DNA from: Colocasia esculenta
Lineage: Eukaryota; Streptophyta; Magnoliopsida; Alismatales; Araceae
DNA length: 64,000 nt
Assembly (NCBI GenBank): GCA_014218235.1
Contig: CM024760.1
Span: forward strand, 67,582,961-67,646,960
Direction of reading: 5' to 3'
How positions within the stretch are numbered: position 1 is the first letter of the stretch; each line of letters starts with the position of its first letter. A program made the position numbers and the translations under genes. The notes beneath the pieces were generated by a model. The model made no database searches. It was not told the origin of the DNA and worked only from the letters and a program-made list of their open reading frames with translations. Of the stretch, positions 1 through 9,495 are shown one piece after another.

Positions 1-591
1 GACCTTTGTCACACAATTGACTAATGCTCAAAAGATTATAATCCAAACCATCAACTAACAAAATATTTTCAATTGCGTTTGAGGAGGATTTACCAACCTT
101 TCCAGATCCAATGATTTTCCCTTTATTTTTACTTCCAAAAGTAACAGATCCTCCTTCCTTTTCAATCAGAAATGAAAACTTTGTTCTGTCTCCAGTCATG
201 TGTCGTGAACACCGACTGTCAAGGAACCACACATTGGAGTTGGGTGCACGACTTTCCTACATAAATCAGATCAGAGAAGAAAAGATTTTGGTACCCAAAT
301 ATTGTTGGGACCATCAGTTTGTTTGAACAAAAATAATAAGTCTTCTCTGATCCATATTTGAGTTATTTTTGGTTTTTGTATTGTTTTAGAAATGATTTCC
401 CTTTTAGACATTTTAACATTCTGATTTGGAATGAAAACACCAGTATTTTTCCTTTGATGAGCAGAGAAATTATGCATTTTGGCATGATTGTTCATGTATG
501 GAAATCCAAACCAAGAATTCTGTTGATATCTTGGAACCTTTGGATAAAAAGATTGTGAATGGTACCAATAAGGATTATGATACCATTGATT
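1..591 (-). pseudogene. Copia Gag-Pol linker and start of aspartic protease
   Basis: Read from 591 down to 1 on the minus strand. The segment carries an aromatic, Asn/Gln-rich linker, then the phrase GPNNIWVPKS that commonly precedes protease in SIRE elements. At about 250-200 follows WFLDSRCSRHMTGD, the copia protease active-site region, then VTFGSKNKGKIIGSG and LLSISQLCDKG further down. The catalytic triplet should read D-S/T-G and here reads D-S-R, so the protease would be inactive. The frame breaks at about 270. Family and domain order are clear; the rest of pol lies to the left of the window. Confidence 0.75.
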
Positions 592-1329
592 CTAAGAATT
601 GATCAAATTAGATTGACATGATGTTCTGGATCTCCAATGACCATCATGAAAGTTTTTTTTTATGTTTTTACACATTTTCATACTTTTATTTGAATTTTTG
701 TTCAACTGGTTGTTGTTTTTCAGAATTGGACAGGTCGACCTGTGTTGGACTGGTGTCGACTCAGCAGCCACAGTTTTCAACTTGTGGTTGACTGGTGTCG
801 ACCTATCAGCAATGTGTGTCGACCTGTTTTGTTTCTTTTGGTTAGAAACATTCCTTTTGTTCTTATTCTTGGGTATTTCAGATGTGTTCTTTGACACTTG
901 TTTATTTTTGTTTTCTGGACTAGTGATTTTGACAAATTTTATCAAAGGAATTTTTGAAAGTTTTTCTTTCTTTTCACCAGATTTATTCTTCAATGATTTT
1001 TTTGTGGTGAATCCAAGTCCATGTTTTGTAGCATTCATTTTTAGTCCTAACAGTGCATCAAGGTTTTCCTTTCCATTTGTGAATTTTTTTATCACTTGTT
1101 CCTTTTCATCCAACAAGTTCTTGAGTTTCTGAACTTCATCAATGACTTGTTGCTTTTCCTTTTGTTGCAATTCTATTCTTTCAAAAAGTTTTTCAAAATC
1201 ATTGTTGGCCTTTTGAGATGCAATTTTAAATTCATCAATGTCATTCAAAAGATCTTCCTTTTCTTCATTGAGTTCAATTATTTCATTTTCAAGTTCAGAT
1301 ATTCTTCTATTTAAGGAAGTATCTTGCAT
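592..1329 (-). pseudogene. Gag C-terminal coiled-coil and basic linker of SIRE-a
   Basis: An open frame of 245 residues. Residues 1-95 are a strongly predicted coiled coil rich in Glu, Leu, Lys and Asn (for example ISELENEIIELNEEKEDLL). The rest is Lys/Asn/Ser-rich and basic. It follows the zinc knuckle after a frame change near 1320 and precedes the protease, the place where SIRE elements carry a long Gag tail. Residues about 165-200 contain four copies of an R/E-S-T(-P) phrase, each encoded around the palindrome GTCGAC, which is also abundant in this element's LTR. I know no enzymatic role; multimerisation of Gag is an inference. Confidence 0.6.
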
Positions 1330-2550
1330 GAAATTTTCAAAAAAAAAAATTTCAGATGTTTATTTGTTTTTCTTATTTCAGAATATTTTTCAATCAACTC
1401 AGCATATGCATCTTGCCAATCTTCAATGGAATATTGTTCAAAAGAAGAGCCTACTTTTCCATCACTACTGTTGGCCATAAAGCATAACTCCTCATTTGTT
1501 GAACTTGAGGAGTTCTCTTCTTCATCCTCACTTTGGTCTTCATTTGACCAAGTTGCTATCATGGCTTTTGGCTTCTTCATTTTGTTGTTCTTCTTGTATT
1601 TATCCTTTTTGATTTCAGGACACACACCCTTCATGTGTCCTGTCTTGTTGCACCTATAGCAAACAATATCTTCATCAGTTTTTTTTATTTCTGCTAGCAT
1701 TAAAATTTGAAGAAGAAGCATTCCTTTTACTAGAAGAATATTTTTTCTTTCCATTCAATTTTCTTTTTCTTTATTTTAAAAAATTTCTGAATTGCCTAAT
1801 CATGAGGGCAAGTTCATCCTCATTGGACTCAGACTCATCAGAACTTTTTTTTTCTTGATTTTTCTCTTTGTTGCTTGATGAAGCTTTAAGTGCTGCTGGT
1901 TTAGCTTTAAGCAAATGGTCTTCACTACTTTTCAGATTTATTTCATAAGTCATTAAAGATCCTATGAGTTCATCCAAAGAAATTTTGGATAAATCCTTAG
2001 AATCTTCAATCACTGTAGCCTTTGTGTGCCAAAAAGATGATAGAGAACGCAAGATTTTTCTTACCAGATCAGCATCAGTGTATTCCTTGCCTAGTGCCTT
2101 CAGTCCATTGACAATTATCATAAACCTAGCAAACATTTCAGAAATTGATTCATTAGATTTCATCATAAATAATTCATAATCAGAAACAAGTATGTTTGCT
2201 TTGGTTTCCCTAACTTGAGATGTTCCTTCATACATTAATTCAAGTTTATCCCACATTTCTTTAGCAGATTTACACATGGATATTCTTGAATATTCTTTGG
2301 GGTGGACAACACATTGAAGCATATTCATGGCACTATAATTAAGAGTAGCTTTCCTAATTTGCTCTATAGTCCAATTCTCCTCATCTCCCTGATTTTCATA
2401 AGGACCCACTTCAACTATTCTCTAGATTTCATAGTTTTGAGCCCTAAGAAAAACTTGCATGCGATTTTTCCAATAAGAGTAATCAGACCCATTAAAGAAT
2501 GGTGGTCTATTAATGGAATGGCCCTCAGCTACAAATCCTCGAGAATCCAT
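1311..2550 (-). pseudogene. Copia Gag (UBN2-like) with CCHC zinc knuckle, SIRE-a
   Basis: The start ATG is at 2550-2548 (MDSRGFVAEGHSINRPPFFNG...), which fits copia Gag N-termini of the form 'PPxFNGxDYxYWKxRM'. A TAG at about 2425 replaces the Trp expected in YEIWRIVExG. The frame then stays open (2409-1771) through the UBN2 core: AKEMWDKLELMYEGTSQVRETKANILVSDYE and a SISEMFARFMIIVNGLKALGKEY stretch. After a frame change comes the knuckle CYRCNKTGHMKGVC (CX2CX4HX4C) at about 1660-1620. Gag forms the intracellular particle. It lies 100 bases inside the PBS, as expected. Two lesions disable it. Confidence 0.85.
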
Positions 2551-2653
2551 CAATTACAATGAGAGACAATGAAAGAGCAAGCAAACAATTCAAGCAATTA
2601 ACATAGAGATCAAACAAAAGCAATCAAATCAGATCAAAAACAGATAGTAACCC

Positions 2654-2665
2654 ACTTTGATACCA
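2654..2665 (-). promoter_or_regulatory. Primer-binding site of SIRE-a
   Basis: On the minus strand this reads TGGTATCAAAGT, complementary to the 3' end of initiator tRNA-Met (usual copia form TGGTATCAGAGC), two bases inside the LTR end at 2668. It fixes the LTR border and the element's orientation. Confidence 0.85.
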
Positions 2666-2846
2666 ATTGTAGGATCGAATAGTAGGATGGATCAGATCTA
2701 GAAGGGGGGGGGGGGTTGAATAGATCTAACACTTAGTGTGAAAGAGAAATCCTATGCAAGCATCTAGCGTAGATAAGCAGATCAAACCATTGCACAAAGC
2801 ATTTTTAGGTGGTTCGAAAATGACAGCAGTGATTCCTACATCCACC

Positions 2847-3074
2847 CCTCACACAGTGAGGCTCCACTACTCAAAAGAGTACAACTCACACCGGAGCACG
2901 ATGACTCCAAACACCCTTGAGCACAACGGCTCAACACATAACCTTGAGTTCAACGACTCACAAATTGAGCACGATGGCTCAAACTACAACCGGAGCACGA
3001 TGACTCCAAATTGAGCACGACGGCTTAAACCACTCAGTAAGTGCGACGACTCACAAACCAGAGCTCGACGGCTC
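2847..3074 (-). other. Hairpin array with a conserved hexaloop in the SIRE-a LTR leader
   Basis: About nine or ten short inverted repeats in a row, downstream of the TATA box in transcription. Clear units, plus-strand spelling: 2847-2861 CCTCAC/GTGAGG; 2868-2881 TACTC/GAGTA; 2893-2908 GGAG/CTCC; 2917-2934 TTGAGC/GCTCAA; 2945-2960 TGAGT/ACTCA; 2965-2982 TTGAGC/GCTCAA; 2992-3007 GGAG/CTCC; 3011-3028 TTGAGC/GCTTAA; 3061-3074 GAGC/GCTC. From the third onward the loops are nearly constant (ACAACG, TCAACG, ACGATG, ACGACG, TCGACG), while the stems differ and still pair. Function unknown; an RNA structure in the leader is the natural inference. Confidence 0.7.
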
Positions 3075-3565
3075 ACAGTACAAAAGCTAGATCAAAGACA
3101 ACAGAAATCAAATCCTCTAGCAATGATCTGATTCAAGATAGATTCGTACACAGAAATTTGTGCAGAACTTCATGCACAAACCTCATAGACGAAATAAGGA
3201 AGAACAAACTCAGAAGTGAGAGAAATGGATGTAGAATAAGTGTTCTTCGATGAAGATTTCTTGCAGAAGGTTGAATTGAAGAGGCTTGAAGATGCTCCCT
3301 GTCAATTGGCGATGCTCTGCTTCAATAGCTTCTGAATCGCCAGAGATTCCTCTTCAATTGTTGTGCTTCTGCTAGATCTGCTCCCTTGCTCTCAACTTCA
3401 AAGCCCTCTCCAGAGATTGGCCTTCACTCCCTTGTACTTTCTCTTGAAAGGATGGATCACAGCTTCTGGAGATGAGCAAGAGCTGGAGAGATCCCTCTTT
3501 GCCGCCAAAAAGCTTTTCTGAGAGTTGTATGGGCTGGCTTCCCTTTGGGGTACAAGGAGCATGGA

Positions 3566-3573
3566 TATTTATA
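3566..3573 (-). promoter_or_regulatory. TATA box of the SIRE-a LTR
   Basis: The minus strand reads TATAAATA within an otherwise GC-richer stretch, about 700 bases upstream of the repetitive U3 border and about 490 bases upstream of the hairpin array. It is the best core-promoter candidate in this LTR. Confidence 0.55.
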
Positions 3574-4274
3574 GCCCCATAGGTCCATAAGGTGCCTTGG
3601 GATGCGTGGGCACAAAACCTAGGTAGATTCCCTTGATCCCCAAGCAGCCACGTGTCCAGAAAAATTCACGTTTTTGAGTTTCAGTCAAAGTGTGTCGACA
3701 CCACAGGACACTGTGTCGACACCACATGCATTGTCTTCAAACTGGGCTTCTGGGACAGTCTTCTAGTGTCGACACACAGGTGGGCTATGCCTACACCACT
3801 GGTTGACTCCCACTGTAGCAGTCGAATGCTGTAGTTGAATGCTGAAGTCGAATGCTAAATTCGACTGCTACCGTCGAATGGTAAATTTGAATGCTAAATT
3901 CGACTGCAGTATTCGACTGCTACAGTCGAATGGTAAATTCGACTGCTAACTTCAGAACATGCTTCTGGGACAGTGAACTAGTGTCGACACCAAAGGGCGC
4001 TGTGTCGACACCACTGTGACAAATTTGTGTAAACCTGAAAATATAAAGTGTAAACTATTAATACAAGATATTATCATTAAAATGTGAGATATTAAACATC
4101 AAAACATGTTGTTTAAGCATTGTTGTGATATGTATAAAATGTATAACATGTTCAATTAGTCATCATTATAATATGAACAAAATGACATCATTAAAATCAA
4201 ATTATGAGTGATGTTCATTAGTCATCATTAAAATAAAACTTTAGGAAATTCTAAAACACACTCAACCCAACAAT

Positions 4275-5441
4275 ATAAAGGAGGAAGTCTATGTAGAACG
4301 GCCTCCTGGTTTTGATGATATTGATTTTCCAAATCATATTTTTAAATTGCATAAAGCATTATATGGTTTAAAGCAAACACCTAGAGCATGGTATGAAAGA
4401 CTTAGTGCATTTTTGTTAAACCATGGTTTTATCAGAGGACAGATAGATAGTACATTGTTTATTAAGTCAAAATTCAAAAGCATATTACTTGTATAGATTT
4501 ATGTAGATGATATTTTATTCGGATCTACTGATGAATCCATGTGCAAGTATTTTGAGAAGCTCATGCAAGGAGAATTCGAAATGAGCATGATGGGCGAGCT
4601 CAACTATTTCTTTGGATTACAAATCAAGCAGGGCAAAGAAAGCACACATATTTGTCAAGCAAAATACACCAAGTAGTTATTGAAGAAATTCGGGTTTTAA
4701 AATGCAAAACCACTGTCCACTCCAATGAGCACATCTACCAGGTTAGACAGTGATAAAGATGATAAGAAAGTAGATCAAAAACTATGCAGAGTCATGATAG
4801 GATCATTACTTTACTTGACTACTAGTCGACCTGATATTTTATTTAGCGTATGCATGTGTGCTAGGTATCAAGCTGATCCTAAGGAATCCCACTTAATATC
4901 TGTTAAAAGAATTTTTAGATATCTAGCTAAAACTCATGATCTAGGTTTATGGTATCTAAAATCATGTGAAACTACTTTAGTTGGATATTCTGATGCTGAC
5001 TATGCTGAATGCAAGGTAGATAGAAAAAGCACCAGTGGTAGTTGTCAATTTCTTGCAGGATGCTTGATTTCATGGTCCTCAATGAAGTAGAATTCAGTAG
5101 CACTATCAACAGCTGAAGCTGAGTACGTAGCTGCTGGGAGCTGTTGCACTCAACTCTTACGGATAAAACAATAGCTTGAGGATTATGGACTGCACATCAA
5201 GACCATCCCATTGCTGTGCGACAGCACAAGTGCGATAAATCTCACCAAAAATCCAGTTCAGCACTCCGGGGCAAAGCATATAGAGGTTAGATATCATTTC
5301 ATTAGAGGTCATGTAGCTAATGGCAATATAAATATCTCATTTATAGATATATTAATTCAGTTAGCAGATATCTTTACAAAGGCCTTACCTGAAGAGAGAT
5401 TTACGTCTCTTAGAAGGGAATTAGCTATGTGTAATTTGTAA
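4275..5441 (+). pseudogene. Copia reverse transcriptase and RNase H, SIRE-b
   Basis: One frame holds throughout, interrupted only by about five stops. RT begins at KEEVYVERPPGF (4278) and includes LHKALYGLKQTPRAWY, the catalytic YVDDILFGSTDE at about 4500, and IGSLLYLTTSRPDILF. RNase H follows with GYSDADYAE, KSTSGSCQFL, ALSTAEAEYVA and CDSTSAINLTKNPVQHSGAKHIEVRYHFIRG, ending at 5441. Stops (TAG before YVDD, TAG after YTK, TAA after GF, TAG after SMK, TAG after IKQ) sit where family members commonly have Gln, Glu or a similar residue, so they look like point mutations in a once-intact gene. No frameshift is visible. Confidence 0.92.
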
Positions 5442-5659
5442 AAGATACGTTTGCATGAAACTGAAATAATAAGTTTTAAAATAATTTTCTCTCCTCCCTA
5501 TAAAATTACACAAATCCTAAAATTGCGTGCTTCATAAAGTATTATGGTGATTCAAATATTGTATGCGTTATCTTTTCATCTTTTGTCGCTATCCGCATTT
5601 ATTGTTGTGTCATTTCAAAAGCAACTTTAAGTCCCCCCAGTAATTCCGTAATCTATGTC

Positions 5660-7230
5660 ATGTCGATTTCATATCTCTCTCTCATCTCTTTCGACTTGCT
5701 TGGAGCGATGAAACCCTTATCGTTTCAGAAATTCTCTCTGTGCGATTTCGAAAGATCGTTCTCTTCGTGCCAAAATTTCTTGAGGGCTTCTGTTCCATTA
5801 CTCCCCACGATTCTCCAGAAACTCTCCCCTTTCATTTCGATGGATGCATCTGGGAGTTTGGGCACCGTTGGTGGATATAGCGTCACCTTCCTCACAGCGG
5901 AGCAGCAGGAGAGATTTGTAGCAGTGAAGATCAAGATTTATGGTAATAAGGCTGTGGATATTGCAGATTTGGAGAAAAATGGGATGCATAGTGTTGTGGC
6001 AGCGATTCAGAGGATGAAATGGATGAAGATGGTCACAGTTTCTGAAGCCAGCTATCCAGACCTGGTCAAGCCATTCTTCACTTGCCTAAAGGTAGAAGAA
6101 GATGGGTCCCTTACCTCCACAGTCAAAGGTACTCCTATTCACATCACCTATGATCTATTGGAGAGCCTTTTGGTGTGTCTACCGTCGGTTGTAGTAGGGT
6201 AGACAGTGTGGATATTCAGGCCAAAGGGTTGGGTATCATTGGCACAGATTATAAGCTGAAGGATGGGAAGATAGACATCAATCAGTTAATGCATTCAACC
6301 GGATTTTGCACTTTATAGTCTGCCAGATTCTTGTGCCTACAATGATTATAGATTTCTCAATAATCTGTCAGAAGTTCAGCTTGGCCAATTCAGGGGAGCC
6401 ATAGCATTGTTCAGAACAGAAAATCTAGTAAACACCTCCATCCAAGTACATTTTGCTACCTTGCAGATACCAGATGTGGTGTTCCTACCTAAGCTTCATT
6501 CCATGGTCATGGATTCTGAAGTGAGTGCCATCATTTTTGAGAGATTTGCGAGAGTCATGGGTAGAATCTCAGTTTAGAAGGGCCATCCCCTTGCTTTCCA
6601 TAGATTCCTATTCAGAGAATACCATAGGGGATATATCAAATCTGATGTGCTTGCTCCCCTCCTATCTGAATGTGAACGGTTGTCTCCATCATAATGGGAA
6701 AAGCACTACCCTCAAGCTGCTCAGTAGCTCCTCAATCTCAATCTCTCTCTGGCAAGGTCAAATAAACCCTCTTTATCTGCTGATGAATTTCTGGATCTCA
6801 ATTCCATACATCTTGTTCAAGATCCATTTGCTATTTGGGTTGAGCGGTACAAGATCTATGTACCAATGAAAAAGGAACTGAAGTAGAAGCAGATCTTCTA
6901 CCCCATCTCTATTGATCAGTTTTTACAGGATGCCAGATTTGGAACCTCCAGCTTCTATCGGATTTCCCTTGGGAAAGAGGCATATGCCAACTTCCTTGAA
7001 GCTCAACGACAACTCCACATCCAGAGGATGATTCCAGTCATGGGGCCCTCTTACACTATCACTTAGGGTGCATTTAAAAATCATTTTGAAGAGTAGGAAC
7101 TCAAGGGTTGGCCAATCATTACTCGCCACGCCTCTCTCTTGTCCCCTGCCCACTATATCCCTATACCTCCATAGTAATTTAATATAGTTATTCTTCTGGC
7201 TTCGATTTATCTTTCTCATCTTCTTTCTTT
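5660..7230 (+). pseudogene. Extra ORF downstream of copia pol: putative plant transposon domain
   Basis: An open frame runs from 5660 to 6202; MDASGSLG at 5842 is another plausible start. Residues about 85-175 (GNKAVDIADLEKNGM...SYPDLVKPFFTCLKVEEDGSLTSTVKGTPIHI) resemble the 'putative plant transposon protein' domain found beside many plant TE pol genes (Pfam family PF20167, from memory). After 6202 the frame is lost, but similar-looking coding debris continues to about 7230. It occupies the env-like position of SIRE elements, between RNase H and the polypurine tract. A diverged, better-kept counterpart lies at 45822-48984. Function unknown; I see no clear signal peptide or membrane segment. 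Confidence 0.6.
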
Positions 7231-7390
7231 GAAATATTACATTTCCTTTTTGCTTAATGACAAAAGGGGGATAAAATTAACATGTTCTGAAATACATTTC
7301 TTAGAATTTACCAAATTTAGTTAAAATTTAGACAGCAATTTAAATTCATTTCAGTACTTCATATTTTTTGTGTTATGTTTTGCCATCACC

Positions 7391-7404
7391 AAAAAGGGGG
7401 AGAT
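7391..7404 (+). promoter_or_regulatory. Polypurine tract of SIRE-b
   Basis: AAAAAGGGGGAGAT immediately before the LTR start TGATGATC at 7405. The A5G5 form is the usual SIRE plus-strand primer and sets the LTR border. Confidence 0.8.
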
Positions 7405-9183
7405 TGATGATCAGTCTATCCCCATATAATTTTATTTAATTATATACAATTTTGGTGATTAACAAAACCTTAACAAATATTTTTCTAACAAAATTTTATG
7501 AAGTTCATCCACAGGAAATAATCCAGGCAAAATCTGTAAGTCATTCTCACACACTGCTATTTAAAAGTTCAGAGTATGAATTTCATCTAAGTACACATCG
7601 ATTTCCTTTATAGCATAACGATTTCATAAGTATAAGAATGGTTCTATTACTGATTTCTTAAGTGAAACATCGATTTCGGTCTTACCATGATTTTTAAGAG
7701 AAATAACGATTTTAGTTTCACATCGATTTCGGCCTCACAACAATTTCATAAGAGAAAGAACGATTTAAGTTTCACATAGATTTTGGCCTCACAACGGTTT
7801 CTTAAGTGAAACAACGATTTCGGTCTCATAACGATTCGTTAAGTAAAACAACGATTTGGTCACTGTAACGATTCGTTACCACTTAAACATCGATTTGCTC
7901 TCACTTAAACAACGATTTGCTCTCACTTAAAACACAATTTGTTCAAACAACGATTTGCTCAAACAATGATTTGCTCTGACTTGAACAACAATTTTCTCAA
8001 ACAACGATTTAATATCACTTGAACAATGATTTGCTTGGACAACAATTTCATTATTATTATCTTCTCAAATACTCTTGATAATGTCCATATTATTCAAATA
8101 TATTTTCAAAACTCTGTGTAGTTCAAGTCTTCCTGCGCATACTAAGATTTTGATCATTTCACACGAAATCCTCTTACTTATTTGATATATCCCATAGGGT
8201 CTTGATTTGTGTGATGATAGGATACCCTTTCTAGTTTAAGCATATCATTACTGCACGACTACTAGGGTTGAATGACAACGTAGACTATCTAGGTATCTGT
8301 GTTTAATGCATGAAGGCCTTTTGTAAAGGATAAAAGATTCAAAAAATCTTTCCTGAAGATGCAAAGACCAATCCAAGCATTTGTAGCTGCAAGCTGACCT
8401 CTGCATGCCTATGACCAGTCTCTCTAACGAACATAAAGCTGTGAGACAACGGGCATCTGAACGGCTACTTCAACGGTCAAAATATGTTGCAGAAGATATA
8501 TAGAAGACTGATGACTCCATGGGTGTACAACTTTTGAAAGATAGAGCTTACATAGAACTCATCTACAACTTGCGAGCATCAGAAAGAAGAGCTTATTTGT
8601 CTCATTCCACCATTCCTTTTAGCTCTTAGCTCTCCGTTTTCATTTGCTTAGCCTTTGGAGAGATTTTGTAGTTCTACGAGATTTCTTGGTGAAAATCTTT
8701 GTCTCTTAGACCTTGCCTCAGATCAAGCACACTCTCATAAGCTTGGTCTAGGGGCCATTCGCCTTTTTACTCACATTGCATGTGTGTTCCTCTTCGGTTG
8801 TGAAAAGAAGACCTGTTGTGAACAAGTGGTTGTTGTTCCCTTCATTAAGGAAGGAAGACCTGTTGCATCAGGTGGTGGTACCTCTTCGGGGTTAGAAGAG
8901 AAGGCCAGCGCTGCTGGATGTGTAAGAGTCCTTAAGGGGGACAGTACCCTTGGTTAGTGAAATCACAAGTTGTTGCTTGGGGACCGGACGTAGGACTCCT
9001 TGGAATAGGAGGTCCGAACCAGGATAAAATTCTCATAATTGTATATTTGTCTTTATTATAACTAATACTAACTATCGATCTTAGTGATTTTCTGTTAAGC
9101 GTGTTCATTGAGAGGTTTTAATCTTAAAAAAAAAATTAGAAACCCATTCACCCCCCCCCCCCTCTGGGCTTGCTAGTTGGGCA
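7405..9183 (+). repeat. 3' LTR of SIRE-b (about 1.78 kb)
   Basis: It starts directly after the polypurine tract. The right border is less certain: the typical terminal C tract lies at 9149-9162 and TTGGGCA ends at 9183, after which Tat LTR sequence begins. U3 (7590-8045) is a degenerate array of ACGATTT motifs (ACAACGATTTGCTCTCACTT and variants). TATATAG at 8497-8503 is the likely TATA box. The leader part has a hairpin series (8772-9015) and the conserved CGAACCAGGATAAA near the end (9015-9028). Confidence 0.75.
8772..9015 (+). other. Hairpin array in the SIRE-b LTR leader
   Basis: Consecutive inverted repeats: 8772-8784 CACA/TGTG; 8791-8811 TCTTC/GAAGA; 8839-8850 CCTT/AAGG; 8858-8873 ACCTG/CAGGT; 8882-8900 CTCTTC/GAAGAG; 8905-8917 CCAGC/GCTGG; 8928-8942 GTCC/GGAC; 8996-9011 CTCCT/AGGAG inside GGACC/GGTCC (8981-9015). 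The sequences are unrelated to the array at 2847-3074, yet the position (between TATA box and LTR end) and the hairpin size are alike. Individual 4-bp stems could be chance; the run of them is the signal. Confidence 0.55.
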
Positions 9184-9478
9184 ATAAAAAGATGAGGAGC
9201 TCTCCTCCTCTGGCCGGCCAGAGGAACGGAAGGAGGTCTGCCATTCATGTCCCGCACTACTGAGAAGGCGTTGAGGGACCCCGTCGCGATGAGGTTGCCA
9301 TCGCATCACACGTCGGCGACGCCTTAACAGGTAAGTGGCGTTCTCTTTCCTTTTTCCAAGTTCATTAGCCATGCTTTAGGAGTATTTCTTGAGGCAATCA
9401 TCTTGGTGGCGATCACTCATTCTATATATATAGCATGCTCTTTTGTGTCATAGAGGGCCGCACAATCCCGTGATTACA
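9184..9478 (+). repeat. 5' LTR remnant of Tat-1
   Basis: Contains CTCTGGCCGGCC, a GTCGCGAT/GGCGAC block ending AACAG|GTAAGTGG, then CATGCTTTAGGAGTATTTC, and ends CCCGTGATTACA at 9478. It matches 31360-31541, 49220-49410 plus 53891-53993, and more distantly 57280-57598. The left part of the LTR is separated by SIRE-b. Confidence 0.75.
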
Positions 9479-9483
9479 CCTTT

Positions 9484-9495
9484 TGGCGATCACGG
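9484..9495 (+). promoter_or_regulatory. Candidate PBS of Tat-1
   Basis: TGGCGATCACGG, five bases after the LTR end; the identical string follows the Tat-4 LTR at 57604. It would pair with a tRNA whose 3' end is ...CGCCA; which tRNA I cannot establish without a tRNA set. Confidence 0.6.

Larger units (their letters stand above)
1..4272 (-). mobile_element. SIRE-type Ty1/copia retrotransposon (SIRE-a), 5' part
   Basis: Read on the minus strand the order is LTR (4272-2668), PBS, gag, linker and protease start, running off the left edge at position 1. Copia assignment rests on the single CX2CX4HX4C knuckle, the protease phrase DSxCSRHMTGD and an initiator-Met-type PBS. The element lies head-on inside the reverse transcriptase of a second copia element that resumes at 4273, so it inserted there; the target duplication would be ATATA (4273-4277), but the other side lies outside the window. 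Stops and frameshifts make it defective. Confidence 0.85.
2668..4272 (-). repeat. 5' LTR of SIRE-a (1605 bp)
   Basis: Bounded on the plus strand by TGTAGG at 2668 and CCCAACA at 4272, so the minus strand reads TGTTGGG...CCTACA. The inner border abuts the PBS and the outer border abuts copia RT sequence. A 12-13 base G run near 2702 matches the C tract that SIRE LTRs carry near their 3' ends. U3 (about 3580-4272) contains repeated TGTCGACACCA and GTCGAAT/ATTCGAC motifs. The transcribed part (2668-3560) holds a hairpin array listed separately. Confidence 0.8.
4273..9183 (+). mobile_element. SIRE-type Ty1/copia retrotransposon (SIRE-b), 3' part
   Basis: Plus-strand order: RT (cut at 4273 by SIRE-a), RNase H, an extra ORF region, polypurine tract, LTR. 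The 5' part lies beyond the left edge, on the other side of SIRE-a. On the right the LTR passes directly into Tat LTR sequence (homologous to 31340 onward and 49200 onward), so SIRE-b is nested in the 5' LTR of Tat-1. Confidence 0.8.

Noticed and set aside
662..1132. Plus-strand open frame of 156 residues rich in Phe and Leu
   Set aside because: It is the antisense shadow of the Lys/Glu/Asn-rich Gag tail on the minus strand; the composition is explained by complementarity.
5725..5989. Minus-strand frames over the SIRE-b extra ORF
   Set aside because: Short, with no family resemblance, and fully overlapped by the plus-strand frame that matches the putative plant transposon domain.
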